Below, one piece after another: positions 15,694-24,206 of a stretch of 64,000 nucleotides of DNA. A program made the position numbers and the translations under genes. The stretch's first letter is position 1. Each line of letters begins with the position of its first letter. Origin of the DNA: Rhodanobacteraceae bacterium (lineage in GTDB: Bacteria > Pseudomonadota > Gammaproteobacteria > Xanthomonadales > SZUA-5); NCBI GenBank assembly GCA_024234055.1, contig JACKOW010000001.1, forward strand, positions 784,001 to 848,000, written 5' to 3'. Below the pieces are notes generated by a model. That model ran no database searches. It saw only the letters and a list, made by a program, of their open reading frames with translations, and was not told where the DNA came from.

Positions 15694-16875
15694 ATGTTTG
15701 CAGCCCTGCGGCAGCTTCCACGCACGGTCTGGCTGATCGGCCTGCTGAGCCTGCTCAACGACAGCGCCAGCGAGATGCTGTATCCGCTGATCCCCTTGTA
15801 TCTGGCCTCTGTGCTGATGGCCGGGCCGCGCGCGCTCGGCATCATCGAAGGTATTGCCGAAGCCACCGCCAGTCTGCTCAAGCTGTTTTCCGGTGTCATC
15901 GTCGATCGCACCCGGCGCAGCAAGCCATGGATCGTGTTCGGCTACGGGCTGGCCGGGCTGGGCCGGCCGCTGATCGCCTTCGCCAGTTCCTGGCCCTGGC
16001 TGTTGCTGATCCGCTTTACCGATCGTGTGGGCAAGGGCCTGCGCTCGTCGCCGCGCGATGCCTTGCTCGCCGCCAGTGCCGGGCCCGAGCGACGCGGACT
16101 GGCCTTCGGTCTGCATCGGGCGATGGACAACGCCGGCGCCGTGGTCGGGCCGCTGCTGGCTTTTGCGCTGCTCGGGGCCGGCGTGGAGTTGAAGCAGGTC
16201 TTCCTGTGGTCGATCGTGCCCGCGCTGTTGTGCGTGGCCCTGGCGCTGGCCATCCGTGAGCCGCCGTCGCTGCCGCGAACGTCACCGCCAAGGCCGTTCG
16301 ACTGGCGCATGCGCGATCTGCCGCCGGTCTACAAGCGCTATCTGGTAGTCGTTGGCCTGTTCACGCTGGGCAATTCCTCGAACATGTTCCTGTTGCTGCG
16401 CGCCCATGAACTGGGGGTGCCGCAAGCGCAGATTCCGCTGCTGTGGGCGGCGGTGTCGGTCGTGGCCATGCTGTTCTCGACACCGCTCTCGGCCTTGTCC
16501 GATCGCTACGGCCGGGTGCGTTTGCTGGTCGGCGGCTATCTGGCTTATGCCTGTTTCTATTTCGTGCTCGGCGGCCTGGGTCAGGGTGGTCTGCTGCTCT
16601 ATGGCTTGTTCGCGTTCTATGGTCTGTTTCTGGCCGCGACCGAGGGCGTGGAAAAGGCCTTGGTGGCCGATCTGGCCCCGGAAGAGCGCCGCGGCACCGC
16701 CTTTGGCTGGTTCAATCTCATCGCCGGCATCACGCTGCTGCCGGCGTCGGTGGTCTTTGGTGGCCTGTATCAGGGCGCTTCGCCACTGCTGGCATTTGCC
16801 TTTTCCGGGAGCTGTGCGGTTCTCGCCGCGCTGCTGCTGATGTTCTGGGTGCGGGTGCCAGCGCGTAGCGCCTGA
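15694..16875 (+). CDS. MFS transporter
   Basis: A 393-residue major facilitator with about 12 hydrophobic segments. The cytoplasmic loop DRVGKGLRSSPRDALLAAS and ALSDRYGRVRLLVGGYL are MFS A-type motifs. VIVDRTRRSKPWIVFGYGLAG and GLHRAMDNAGAVVGPLLA resemble the family of permeases annotated as quinolone/arsenite-type or DHA-like exporters, but the substrate cannot be read. It is divergent from ilvA; no partner genes. Confidence 0.9.
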   Translation: MFAALRQLPRTVWLIGLLSLLNDSASEMLYPLIPLYLASVLMAGPRALGIIEGIAEATASLLKLFSGVIVDRTRRSKPWIVFGYGLAGLGRPLIAFASSWPWLLLIRFTDRVGKGLRSSPRDALLAASAGPERRGLAFGLHRAMDNAGAVVGPLLAFALLGAGVELKQVFLWSIVPALLCVALALAIREPPSLPRTSPPRPFDWRMRDLPPVYKRYLVVVGLFTLGNSSNMFLLLRAHELGVPQAQIPLLWAAVSVVAMLFSTPLSALSDRYGRVRLLVGGYLAYACFYFVLGGLGQGGLLLYGLFAFYGLFLAATEGVEKALVADLAPEERRGTAFGWFNLIAGITLLPASVVFGGLYQGASPLLAFAFSGSCAVLAALLLMFWVRVPARSA

Positions 16876-17137
16876 CCGTGCTGCGCTCTTGCTCTTCCGA
16901 CCGCCCGAAGCGCCGCACACCCTGCCGAGCAAGCTCGGCACTACCAAAGCCTCGTACTCCGATGCTCTGGTAGAGCGGAGCTTGCTCCGCTGCTTCTGCT
17001 GGGCTTTGGCTCTTGCTCTTCAGACCACGCTAGGAGCTGCACACCCCGCCTGGCAAGCCGGGCACACTGACGCTCTGGTTGCACCCGATCGCAGTCGGTG
17101 CAACGATCTGATCCAGACTGTTTCGGATGATCGGATC
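16876..17137. repeat. Intergenic block with CTTGCTC-centred hairpins
   Basis: CCGAGCAAGCTCGGCACTAC (about 16924) and GCGGAGCTTGCTCCGC (about 16976) are palindromes of one type. The same pair appears inverted at about 41465-41540 and singly near 43957. AGACTGTTTCGGATGATCGG before 17138 is upstream sequence of the next gene. No gene is seen. Confidence 0.7.
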
Positions 17138-18616
17138 ATGGCCAAGTACCGGTGGTTGTCAGCTCTCTGTCTGTTGCTGGTGGTCCTGAGCACCTTCGCT
17201 TCTGGAGTCGCCGCCCAGGAAATGATCAGTCTGAGATTGAATGGCCGTCCGGTCACCTTGCCTGTGGAAACGCCGGTGCTGATCGATCAGGTGCCAGGCA
17301 CGCTGGGCGATCTGCGCAATTTCCCCGATGGCCTGCAGATGGAGTGGACACGCCAGATCGGACCGCAGAAAGGGCTGGGCAATCCGGTCTTCAGCTTCAG
17401 GCTGATCGGCCCGGTCACCAGCACGGCGCCCTTCCGCGTGCTGGGACAGGCGATCACGGTCAACGGAGATACTGTTCTGGCCGGCGTCGAGCCGGATCTC
17501 AACCTGCCGGTCAACACGCCGGTGGTGGTGGCGGGCTTGCTCGACCCCAACGGCAGCGTTCTGGCCACGCTGATCGAACGCCGGGGTCAGTTCGGACAGA
17601 CTTTCCTGCTGAGCGGGCCTGTGCAGGCCATCGATGCCAATCTCTCCCAGGTGCTGGTGGGCAGTCAGTGGGTGAGCTACGCCGGCGTCAGTTTCATTCT
17701 CTGTGCCGAGCCGCTGCCGCAAGTGGGCGAGTTTCTTGCCGTGCGCGCTCAATCGCAGCCCAATTTCCAGCCGGGATCGGTGCTCACCCAGGTGATCTCG
17801 GGTTTCTGCTTGACACCGGTACCGCCTGGCACTGCGGGTGCCCTCGGAATGCTGCAGGGCATCATTACCCAGATCGTGGACGCCACCGAATTCCGGATTG
17901 GATCGCTCAGCGTACTGGTATCGACTCCGACCCAGTTTGTCTATGGCGGACGTGATGAACTGGCGGTGGGCATGCCGGTGATCATCGAGGGTAGCTATGT
18001 CGATACCCAGGCATTTGATGCGGCAGTGATTGAATATGTGCGGCCGGTTGTTCGCTTCCAGGTGCCGGTGACGCCGGCACAGGTCACGCCAGGAGTGTCG
18101 ATCAGTCCCTATGAGCTGCTGGTGCGGGCCAGTCCCCAGGCGCGCGACGAAGACCTGATTCTGGCCAACGGCCTGACCCAGACCCGGCAGGTGGAAGTGC
18201 GCGGCTACATCGACGGCCTTGGACGCCTGTACGCTACCCGGGTGCGCGACCGCGGCAATCCCAACAACAACGCCGTGCGCCTGCGTGGACCGGTCCAGAC
18301 CATCGCCGATCCACTGCTGACCATCCAGGGGCTGACGATAGACACCACCGGGGTCAACATCTTCGACGAGTTTGGGGTGTTCCTGACTCGGCCCCAGTTC
18401 TTTGCCGCCCTGCAGCTGAACGATGTGGTCGATTTCAGCGGCGCCAGCTACAACTCGGCCACGCGCACGCTGAGCGGCGGCACGGTGGTCTACATCGGCG
18501 CCGAGCCATTGCCACCGCCGCCGCCCGTGCGCGGCAACCAGACCGTCATCAGTAACGGCACGGTGTCCGGCTATTCCGATTCCACGCCTCTGTTCAGGGA
18601 CGGTTTCGAGGGTTAG
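17138..18616 (+). CDS. Exported protein with repeated DUF5666-like beta modules and GFE tail
   Basis: A 492-residue secreted protein. The signal peptide is YRWLSALCLLLVVLSTFASGVAAQE. The body consists of several short beta-rich modules of the kind VxGxVQxIDA...VLVGSQWVSY, VRGYIDGLGRLYATRVRDRG and LRGPVQTIADPLLTIQGLTID, resembling DUF5666 (OB-like) repeats. A Pro-rich spacer, PLPPPPPVRGN, precedes a C-terminus ending TPLFRDGFEG. The same FxxGFE-type ending is found in the beta-helix and pectate lyase proteins at 59-62 kb. The start was chosen for the signal peptide; upstream in-frame sequence is repeat DNA. Function unknown. Confidence 0.8.
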   Translation: MAKYRWLSALCLLLVVLSTFASGVAAQEMISLRLNGRPVTLPVETPVLIDQVPGTLGDLRNFPDGLQMEWTRQIGPQKGLGNPVFSFRLIGPVTSTAPFRVLGQAITVNGDTVLAGVEPDLNLPVNTPVVVAGLLDPNGSVLATLIERRGQFGQTFLLSGPVQAIDANLSQVLVGSQWVSYAGVSFILCAEPLPQVGEFLAVRAQSQPNFQPGSVLTQVISGFCLTPVPPGTAGALGMLQGIITQIVDATEFRIGSLSVLVSTPTQFVYGGRDELAVGMPVIIEGSYVDTQAFDAAVIEYVRPVVRFQVPVTPAQVTPGVSISPYELLVRASPQARDEDLILANGLTQTRQVEVRGYIDGLGRLYATRVRDRGNPNNNAVRLRGPVQTIADPLLTIQGLTIDTTGVNIFDEFGVFLTRPQFFAALQLNDVVDFSGASYNSATRTLSGGTVVYIGAEPLPPPPPVRGNQTVISNGTVSGYSDSTPLFRDGFEG

Positions 18617-19028
18617 TCCAGCTTGCGGGGAAGGCGGTGTTGGCTTGAGCGGCGCGCGGGTCATGGGTCGGCGCGGATGGCGCTGTTGTAGGTCCAGACT
18701 TGTCTGGACGCTCCTCGCTCGGTGATGAAGAAGCTTCGAGGAGAGAAGCGCGCCAGCGTGGCCATTCTTGTGCTTCAGGCAAGGCAAAGCGGTGAACACA
18801 GATCCCAAGTGATTGATTTGAAGTCCGCGTGAGCACAACGCCGGCTTTGTTCACCTGTAGGAGCGCCCTTGCGGCACGACCGCTGCGGCGGACGTGCGGC
18901 TTGGCGGTCGCGACGCGAGGTCGGTCCTACAGGCGAGCTTGTGGTTCATGGCCCACAGGCAGCGCCGGGCCGACACGGATCGCCGGCAGAGTCGCGGCGA
19001 CAAGATTCGCCGTCGCGACACACCGACG
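18617..19028. repeat. Intergenic block with palindrome and inverted TGTAGGAGCG element
   Basis: The palindrome GTCCAGACTTGTCTGGAC lies at 18692-18709, 76 bp after the stop. An inverted element runs from TGTAGGAGCGCCC (about 18856) to GGTCGGTCCTACAGG (about 18932). It is followed by GTTCATGGCCCACAGGCAG (about 18945), a module also near 13900 and 35740. No gene is seen. Confidence 0.7.
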
Positions 19029-19292
19029 CTAGGCTCGCTTGATGACCCCGATGATCGCCAGTACCACGACGGCGCCGATGGTGGCGTTGATGATGGCGCC
19101 GATGATGCCGCCGCCGATCGCCAGTCCCAGCACGCCGCCGAGCAACCAGCCGCCGACATAGGCGCCGATGATGCCGATGACGATATTGCCGACCAGGCCG
19201 AGGCCGCGGCCGCGCATCAGTTGTCCGGCCAGCCAGCCGGCGACGGCGCCGATCAACAGGAAGATCAACAAGGATGTGACGGTCATGAGCAT
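19029..19292 (-). CDS. GlsB/YeaQ/YmgE-type small membrane protein
   Basis: An 87-residue, very hydrophobic protein with three probable membrane segments (SLLIFLLIGAVAGWLAG; GLVGNIVIGIIGAYVGGWLL; IINATIGAVVVLAIIGVI). The GAVAGWLAGQLMRGRGLGL and NIVIGIIGAYVG motifs identify the transglycosylase-associated protein family, despite which no enzyme activity is established. Family members are often stress-induced. GGAGATCC precedes the ATG. No operon partner on this strand. Confidence 0.93.
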   Translation of the reverse strand: MLMTVTSLLIFLLIGAVAGWLAGQLMRGRGLGLVGNIVIGIIGAYVGGWLLGGVLGLAIGGGIIGAIINATIGAVVVLAIIGVIKRA

Positions 19293-19421
19293 GGATCTCC
19301 ATCGGTTCAGGGGTATCTGACCATCCCTCTGTTCGATGGTCGTTGCAAGGGTGATTCTGCACTGGCCCTCGACGGCTGCCTCTCGTAAAGTGCGCTCATC
19401 CAGTCAGCAGCGAGGGTAGTC

Positions 19422-20738
19422 ATGGGTTTGCAGCAGCTGTATGCGGACCACCTGCGCGAACAGATGCGCCGGGCGGATGTGGCATTGGAGCGCGCCGGCT
19501 TCGATCATCTGTTGATCCCCAGTGGCACTGAGCGCTATGGCTTTCTGGATGACCAGACCTATCCCTTCCGGCCAAATCCGCATTTTCTGTCCTGGCTGCC
19601 GCTGACCCAGCATCCCGCCTGCTGGATTGCCTACACGCCGGGAAAGCGACCGCTGCTGGCCTACTACCAACCCGAGGACTACTGGCACGTGCCGCCGGCG
19701 GCGCCGTCCGGATTCTGGGTGGAGCATTTCGATCTGCAGGTGATCCGCTCACCGGAAGATGCGGCGCAATTTCTGCCGGCGGCCACACGGGCAGCCATCA
19801 TCGGCGAGGACAATGCCGCCATCGACGGCTATGTGCCCAACAATCCCGAGGCAGCGCTGGCCTATCTGCACTATCACCGAGCCCGCAAGACGCCCTACGA
19901 ACTGGCGCAGCTGCGCGCCGCCAGCCTGCGTGGTGCGCGCGGCCATCTGGCCGCCGAGGCGGCCTTTCGCGATGGCGCTTCCGAACATGAAATTCATCTG
20001 GCCTTCTGCGCCGCCGCCGGACACACCGACCACGGCTTGCCCTATGCCAACATCGTGGCTCTCAACGAGCACGGCGCCATCCTGCACTACCACCACACGC
20101 CAGCGCCGCGTCCGGACGAATCGCGCAGCTTCCTGATCGATGCCGGCGGCAGCGAGGCCGGCTATGGCAGTGACATCACCCGCAGCTACGCCCGCGATCC
20201 GGGGCTGTTTGCTGATCTGATCGGACAGATGGATGAGTTGCAGCAGGGTCTGGTGACCGAAGTCCGCGCCGGCCTCGACTATCGCGAGCTGCATCTGCAA
20301 TGTCACTATAGGTTGGGCGGGATCCTGCAGCGCAGCGGCATCGTCAACATGAGTGCGGAGGCGCAGGTCGAGCGCGGCGTCACCAGCGTGTTCTTCCCGC
20401 ATGGTCTGGGACACTTCCTGGGGCTGCAGGTGCATGACGTCGGCGGATTCCAGCGCGACGATCGCGGCGGCGACATCCCCAAGCCCGCCGGGCATCCGTA
20501 TCTGCGCCTCACGCGCACGCTGGAGCCCGGGCATGTGGTGACGATCGAGCCCGGCCTCTATTTCATCCCGATGCTGCTGGCCAGATTGCGTGATTCGGCC
20601 GATGCCGCCAACGTCGACTGGTCGCTGATTGATCGGTTGCTGCCCTTTGGCGGCATCCGCATCGAAGACGATGTCCACGTCACCGAGGGCGAACCGGAGA
20701 ATCTCAGCCGCGACGCCTTCCGGACCTTGGCGGCCTGA
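19422..20738 (+). CDS. pepQ: Xaa-Pro dipeptidase
   Basis: M24B metallopeptidase that hydrolyses Xaa-Pro dipeptides. At 438 residues it is close to E. coli PepQ. Metal ligands appear in FLIDAGGSEAGYGSDITRSYA (two Asp), FPHGLGHFLGLQVHD (His), VVTIEPGLYF (Glu) and GGIRIEDDV (Glu). The N-terminal part, LLIPSGTERYGFLDDQTYPF, is PepQ-like. GAGGGTAGTC lies before the ATG. The following gene starts 3 bp after its stop, so the two are very likely cotranscribed. Confidence 0.93.
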   Translation: MGLQQLYADHLREQMRRADVALERAGFDHLLIPSGTERYGFLDDQTYPFRPNPHFLSWLPLTQHPACWIAYTPGKRPLLAYYQPEDYWHVPPAAPSGFWVEHFDLQVIRSPEDAAQFLPAATRAAIIGEDNAAIDGYVPNNPEAALAYLHYHRARKTPYELAQLRAASLRGARGHLAAEAAFRDGASEHEIHLAFCAAAGHTDHGLPYANIVALNEHGAILHYHHTPAPRPDESRSFLIDAGGSEAGYGSDITRSYARDPGLFADLIGQMDELQQGLVTEVRAGLDYRELHLQCHYRLGGILQRSGIVNMSAEAQVERGVTSVFFPHGLGHFLGLQVHDVGGFQRDDRGGDIPKPAGHPYLRLTRTLEPGHVVTIEPGLYFIPMLLARLRDSADAANVDWSLIDRLLPFGGIRIEDDVHVTEGEPENLSRDAFRTLAA

Positions 20739-20741
20739 GCC

Positions 20742-21407
20742 ATGCCGCCGATGACCGCAGAGCGCCTCACCAACGCGCTGCAACATCGGCTGGAGGCGCT
20801 TTACGATCTGGACCTGCCGGCGCAGGTGGCGGACCATGTGTTCAGCGACGCCGAGCTGGCCCGGCGCTTGCGTGGCAGCGGCCAGCGACAGGCCCGTGAG
20901 CAGCTGCTGGTGCAGCAGGGCGGTGACGAGCTGTCACTCAGTCTGTATCTGGATCGGGCACTGCTTGAGCCCTTGATCGAACGCAATCCCCTGCGCGCCT
21001 TCGAACTGGAGCTGCTGGATGCCTTTGCCGCGGTCATCGAGGGTGTCAGCCATTTCGTCTGCGTGGTCTGGCACGCCCTGCATGAGCGCCCCTGCACGCA
21101 GCTGGAGCTGGAGCTGCAGGCCGAAGTCGACAAATTCGCCTTGCTGCATCAGCTCTGGCGCGAACAGCGTGCCGACAGTCCGCAGCCGCTGCTGGCCTGC
21201 CTGTTCGAGCACATTTCTTTCGAGCGTGGGCTGGATGCGGTGGAGAGCGAGCGCTACCGGCTTGCCAGTCACTACGCCGCACGCTACTGCGGCAGCATGC
21301 AGCAGCGATTCCAGGGCCGGTTGGACCATCCGCAGGCGCGCACACAGCTACGCCGTTTCTATCGCAGTCCGCAGACCGAGAAGCTGCGCTGCGCCGTGTC
21401 GATGTAG
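20742..21407 (+). CDS. Conserved hypothetical protein downstream of pepQ
   Basis: A 221-residue soluble, mainly helical acidic protein. It has a conserved-looking middle (AVIEGVSHFVCVVWHALHER, then LELELQAEVDKFALLH) and a C-terminal FRGxL-like YCGSMQQRFQG segment. The EVDKF stretch recalls an uncharacterised family also present in pseudomonads (recollection, unverified). It begins 3 bp after pepQ, so it is translationally close; ATG 20751 is an alternative start. No enzyme motif is recognised. Confidence 0.8.
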   Translation: MPPMTAERLTNALQHRLEALYDLDLPAQVADHVFSDAELARRLRGSGQRQAREQLLVQQGGDELSLSLYLDRALLEPLIERNPLRAFELELLDAFAAVIEGVSHFVCVVWHALHERPCTQLELELQAEVDKFALLHQLWREQRADSPQPLLACLFEHISFERGLDAVESERYRLASHYAARYCGSMQQRFQGRLDHPQARTQLRRFYRSPQTEKLRCAVSM

Positions 21408-21490
21408 CGGCTTAACCCCATTGCGCGCATCGGCGCGTTTCTCGGATCAACCCGGCCAGTAGCGGCCGGCCCTGACCCGAAGGAACCGCC

Positions 21491-23254
21491 ATGAAACTCT
21501 GTCTTCGTCCGCTGCCCTTGGTATTGGCCATGACCGCCGCGCTCACCCTCGGCGCCTGCGCCCGCAACAGTCCCTCGCCCGAGACTGCCAGACAGGACGG
21601 CCCCGAGCTGCGCCAGAATGAGTCCAAAGCGGATACCCGTGACGTCTTGCTGGCCAAGGAGGAAGCGGTGGCCAGGCCGCGTGCGCTGAAGCCGCAGGAA
21701 GCACAACCCTCCGCTCCAGTGGTGGCGCAGACGGCCATCGCGGTGGGTGCGGTGGCCCCGGCACCGACGAATCTGCCCAATGGGCCGCAGAACCGGGCTG
21801 GCGTGGGCGAGCCCACCGACACCGAACGCTATGCCGACATCACGCCGAATGCGGTGATCGCCGCCAGCGAGCAACCGGTGTCCACCTTCTCCATTGATGT
21901 CGATACCGGCGCCTACAGCAATGTGCGTCGTTTTCTCGACCAGGGCCAGTTGCCGCCCACCGATGCCGTGCGCATCGAGGAATTCATCAACTATTTTGAC
22001 TATGCCTATCCGACCCCGGACAGCCGCGAGCAACCCTTCAGCGTCCACACCGAACTGGCGCTGGCGCCGTGGAACCAGGAGCGCTGGCTGTTGCAGGTGG
22101 GCCTGAAGGGCTTCGAAGTGCCACTGGCGCAGTTGCCGGCCAGCAATCTGGTGTTCCTGCTGGATGTCTCCGGTTCCATGCAGAGTGCCGACAAGCTGCC
22201 GCTGGTCAAGCAGGCCATGAAGCTGGTGGTCGAGCAGATGCGGCCGCAGGATCACATCGCCATCGTGGTTTACGCCGGCGCGGCAGGTCTGGTGCTGCCG
22301 TCGACTTCCGGCGCCGACAAGGCGCAGATCATTGCTTCACTGGATGCGCTGGAAGCGGGCGGTTCGACCAATGGCGGGCAGGGCATCCAGCTGGCCTATC
22401 AGGTGGCTCGCGAGCAGTTTGTCGAAGGCGGGGTCAATCGCGTGATCCTGGCCACCGATGGCGATTTCAATGTCGGCATGGTCGATCAGCAGGACCTGGA
22501 AGACCTGGTGACCCGCGAGCGCAAGAGTGGCATCGCCCTGACCACGCTGGGCTTCGGCCAGGGCAACTACAACGATGAGATCGCCGAGCGTCTGGCCGAT
22601 CTGGGCGACGGCAACCACGCCTACATCGACACGGAGCGCGAGGCCCGCAAGGTGCTGGTCACCGAACTCAGCGCCAACCTGCTGACCATTGCCAAGGATG
22701 TGAAGATCCAGGTCGAGTTCAACCCGGCGGTGGTCGCCGAGTACCGTCTGATCGGCTACGAAAACCGCATGCTGGCGCGCGAGGACTTCAACAATGATGC
22801 TGTCGATGCCGGCGAGATCGGTGCCGGCCACACGGTCACTGCCCTGTACGAGCTCACCCCGGTGGGATCGCCGGCTCTGCGGCTGCCGCCGCTGCGCTAC
22901 GCGGCCACCGAAAAGGCCGAGGGCAAGTCCAATGAAGTGGCCTTGCTGAAACTGCGCTACAAGCTGCCCGAGCAGGAGCGCAGCCGCTTGATCGAACAGA
23001 CGGTCACGCGCCCGCGCCAGATCAATGCCGGTTCCGCGCAGCTGCAGCTGGCCGCGGCCGTGGCAGCCTTCGGCGAGGCCCTGCGTGGCGGCAAGTACCT
23101 GGATGGATTCGCTCTCGGCGCCATCGCCGGGCTGGTCGCCGAGCACAAGGGTCAGGACCGCTATGGCATGGTCGCCGAACTCGAGGATCTGGTGCGCAAG
23201 GCCGAGGTGCTGAGCGGCGGCGAGGCGCCGGCGCAGATTGCGGTGAGCCGCTGA
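21491..23254 (+). CDS. VWA-domain lipoprotein (YfbK-like, DUF3520)
   Basis: A 587-residue lipoprotein. The lipobox LTLGAC puts the lipidated Cys at residue 23. A low-complexity Ala/Pro linker follows to about residue 100, then a von Willebrand N-terminal region (STFSIDVDTGAYSNVRRFLDQG, about 130-150), and a VWA domain with MIDAS motif FLLDVSGSMQ (about 222-231) plus ILATDGDFNVG. A C-terminal DUF3520 region includes ALYELTPVG and LKLRYKLPEQ. Members are envelope proteins of unknown ligand. It is an isolated rightward gene, 83 bp after the previous stop. Confidence 0.93.
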   Translation: MKLCLRPLPLVLAMTAALTLGACARNSPSPETARQDGPELRQNESKADTRDVLLAKEEAVARPRALKPQEAQPSAPVVAQTAIAVGAVAPAPTNLPNGPQNRAGVGEPTDTERYADITPNAVIAASEQPVSTFSIDVDTGAYSNVRRFLDQGQLPPTDAVRIEEFINYFDYAYPTPDSREQPFSVHTELALAPWNQERWLLQVGLKGFEVPLAQLPASNLVFLLDVSGSMQSADKLPLVKQAMKLVVEQMRPQDHIAIVVYAGAAGLVLPSTSGADKAQIIASLDALEAGGSTNGGQGIQLAYQVAREQFVEGGVNRVILATDGDFNVGMVDQQDLEDLVTRERKSGIALTTLGFGQGNYNDEIAERLADLGDGNHAYIDTEREARKVLVTELSANLLTIAKDVKIQVEFNPAVVAEYRLIGYENRMLAREDFNNDAVDAGEIGAGHTVTALYELTPVGSPALRLPPLRYAATEKAEGKSNEVALLKLRYKLPEQERSRLIEQTVTRPRQINAGSAQLQLAAAVAAFGEALRGGKYLDGFALGAIAGLVAEHKGQDRYGMVAELEDLVRKAEVLSGGEAPAQIAVSR

Positions 23255-23699
23255 TCGCGGATGAATCCGCTCCCACAGGCAGGTGCCAACACTGTGGGAG
23301 CGGGCTCTGCCCGCGAACGCTCTTCGGCCAGTAACAGGCCAGAAGCTGGACGCGAAGGACGCGAAGGAAAAGCAGAAAGTACACGAAGAAGAGCCGATTC
23401 AGGCATGGCGCCGGACGTGAGATCCGTTCTGACATGGCGGCGTGCTTATTCGCGCAACAGGGACTTGGAAGTAAGTCACGTTGACCCGAAGGGTCTACGT
23501 GACAGCTTTGCCAGCCACTCAGGCCGCGCCGCGGCCAATGTGGCCTGTAACACGTGCAATTATCTTCCTGGCTCTTCTTGTTGCTTTTCCTTCGCGTCCT
23601 TCGCGTCCTGCTCTTTTTCAGGGTCCCCTTGGAGAGTTCCCGGCATGACCGGTCGCGGATGAATCCGCTCCCACAGGGCGTCGCGATGCAAGGTCGCAT
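23255..23699. repeat. Intergenic block: REP hairpins and inverted AAGGACGC element
   Basis: REP-like CGGATGAATCCGCTCCCACA occurs at about 23259 and 23650, with GTGGGAGCGGGCTCTGCCCG at about 23291. Between them lies a long inverted pair: GGACGCGAAGGACGCGAAGG (about 23349, continuing AAAAGCAGAAAG) and its mirror CTTTTCCTTCGCGTCCTTCG (about 23585-23604). GTCACGTTGACCCGAAGGGT (about 23476) is a hairpin also related to sequences at 4580 and 34320. No gene is seen. Confidence 0.75.
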
Positions 23700-24185
23700 C
23701 TACTCCCAGAGGGTGACCTTGCTGGCGTCGAGGGTATAGGCCGAGGCGGCGATGTCGTTCTTGATGGTCTCGACATTGAGCGTACCTTCGATCCAGTAGG
23801 CGTCGTAGATCTCGGTGACCGGGATCGGCTTGGCCAGTCGTGCCAGGATGATCTGGTTGGGTGGCGGCGGCGGTACGTGGATGCAGGCACCGAAGTAGGG
23901 CACGATGAAAAACTCGCTCATCTGGTTGTCGCTGTCGACCTCGACCGGCACGATGTAGCCGGCGATTCTGACCTCTATGCCGTCCAGTTCCTTGATGACC
24001 TCGAAGCTGCCGGTCTGTTCGGCCTTGAACATGCCGTCGTGAACCACCGTGGGCGCTTCCATCAGCGCCTCCACTTCGTCCTTCGGCATGAGTTCCAGCC
24101 AGTCCAGCTCACGGGCCGCGGTCTCGGCAGCCAGGGCCCGGCCGCCGGTCAGGAGCAGGAAGAAGCAGAGCAGGATCAGACGCAT
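23700..24185 (-). CDS. DUF3299 exported protein of a zinc-type ABC operon
   Basis: A 161-residue periplasmic protein with signal peptide RLILLCFFLLLTGGRALAAE. The DUF3299 core is visible as VRIAGYIVPVEVDSDNQMSEFFIVPYFGACIHVPPPPPNQ, where a single Cys and His sit in the highly conserved ACIHVPPPPPNQ. It is the last gene of an ATPase-permease-DUF3299 unit that matches P. aeruginosa PA4064-PA4066, a Zur-controlled zinc operon (established knowledge, from memory). A role in zinc handling is inferred. It starts 21 bp after the permease stop. Confidence 0.9.
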   Translation of the reverse strand: MRLILLCFFLLLTGGRALAAETAARELDWLELMPKDEVEALMEAPTVVHDGMFKAEQTGSFEVIKELDGIEVRIAGYIVPVEVDSDNQMSEFFIVPYFGACIHVPPPPPNQIILARLAKPIPVTEIYDAYWIEGTLNVETIKNDIAASAYTLDASKVTLWE

Positions 24186-24206
24186 GCAGTGGGGCCCAGG
24201 CAGAGG

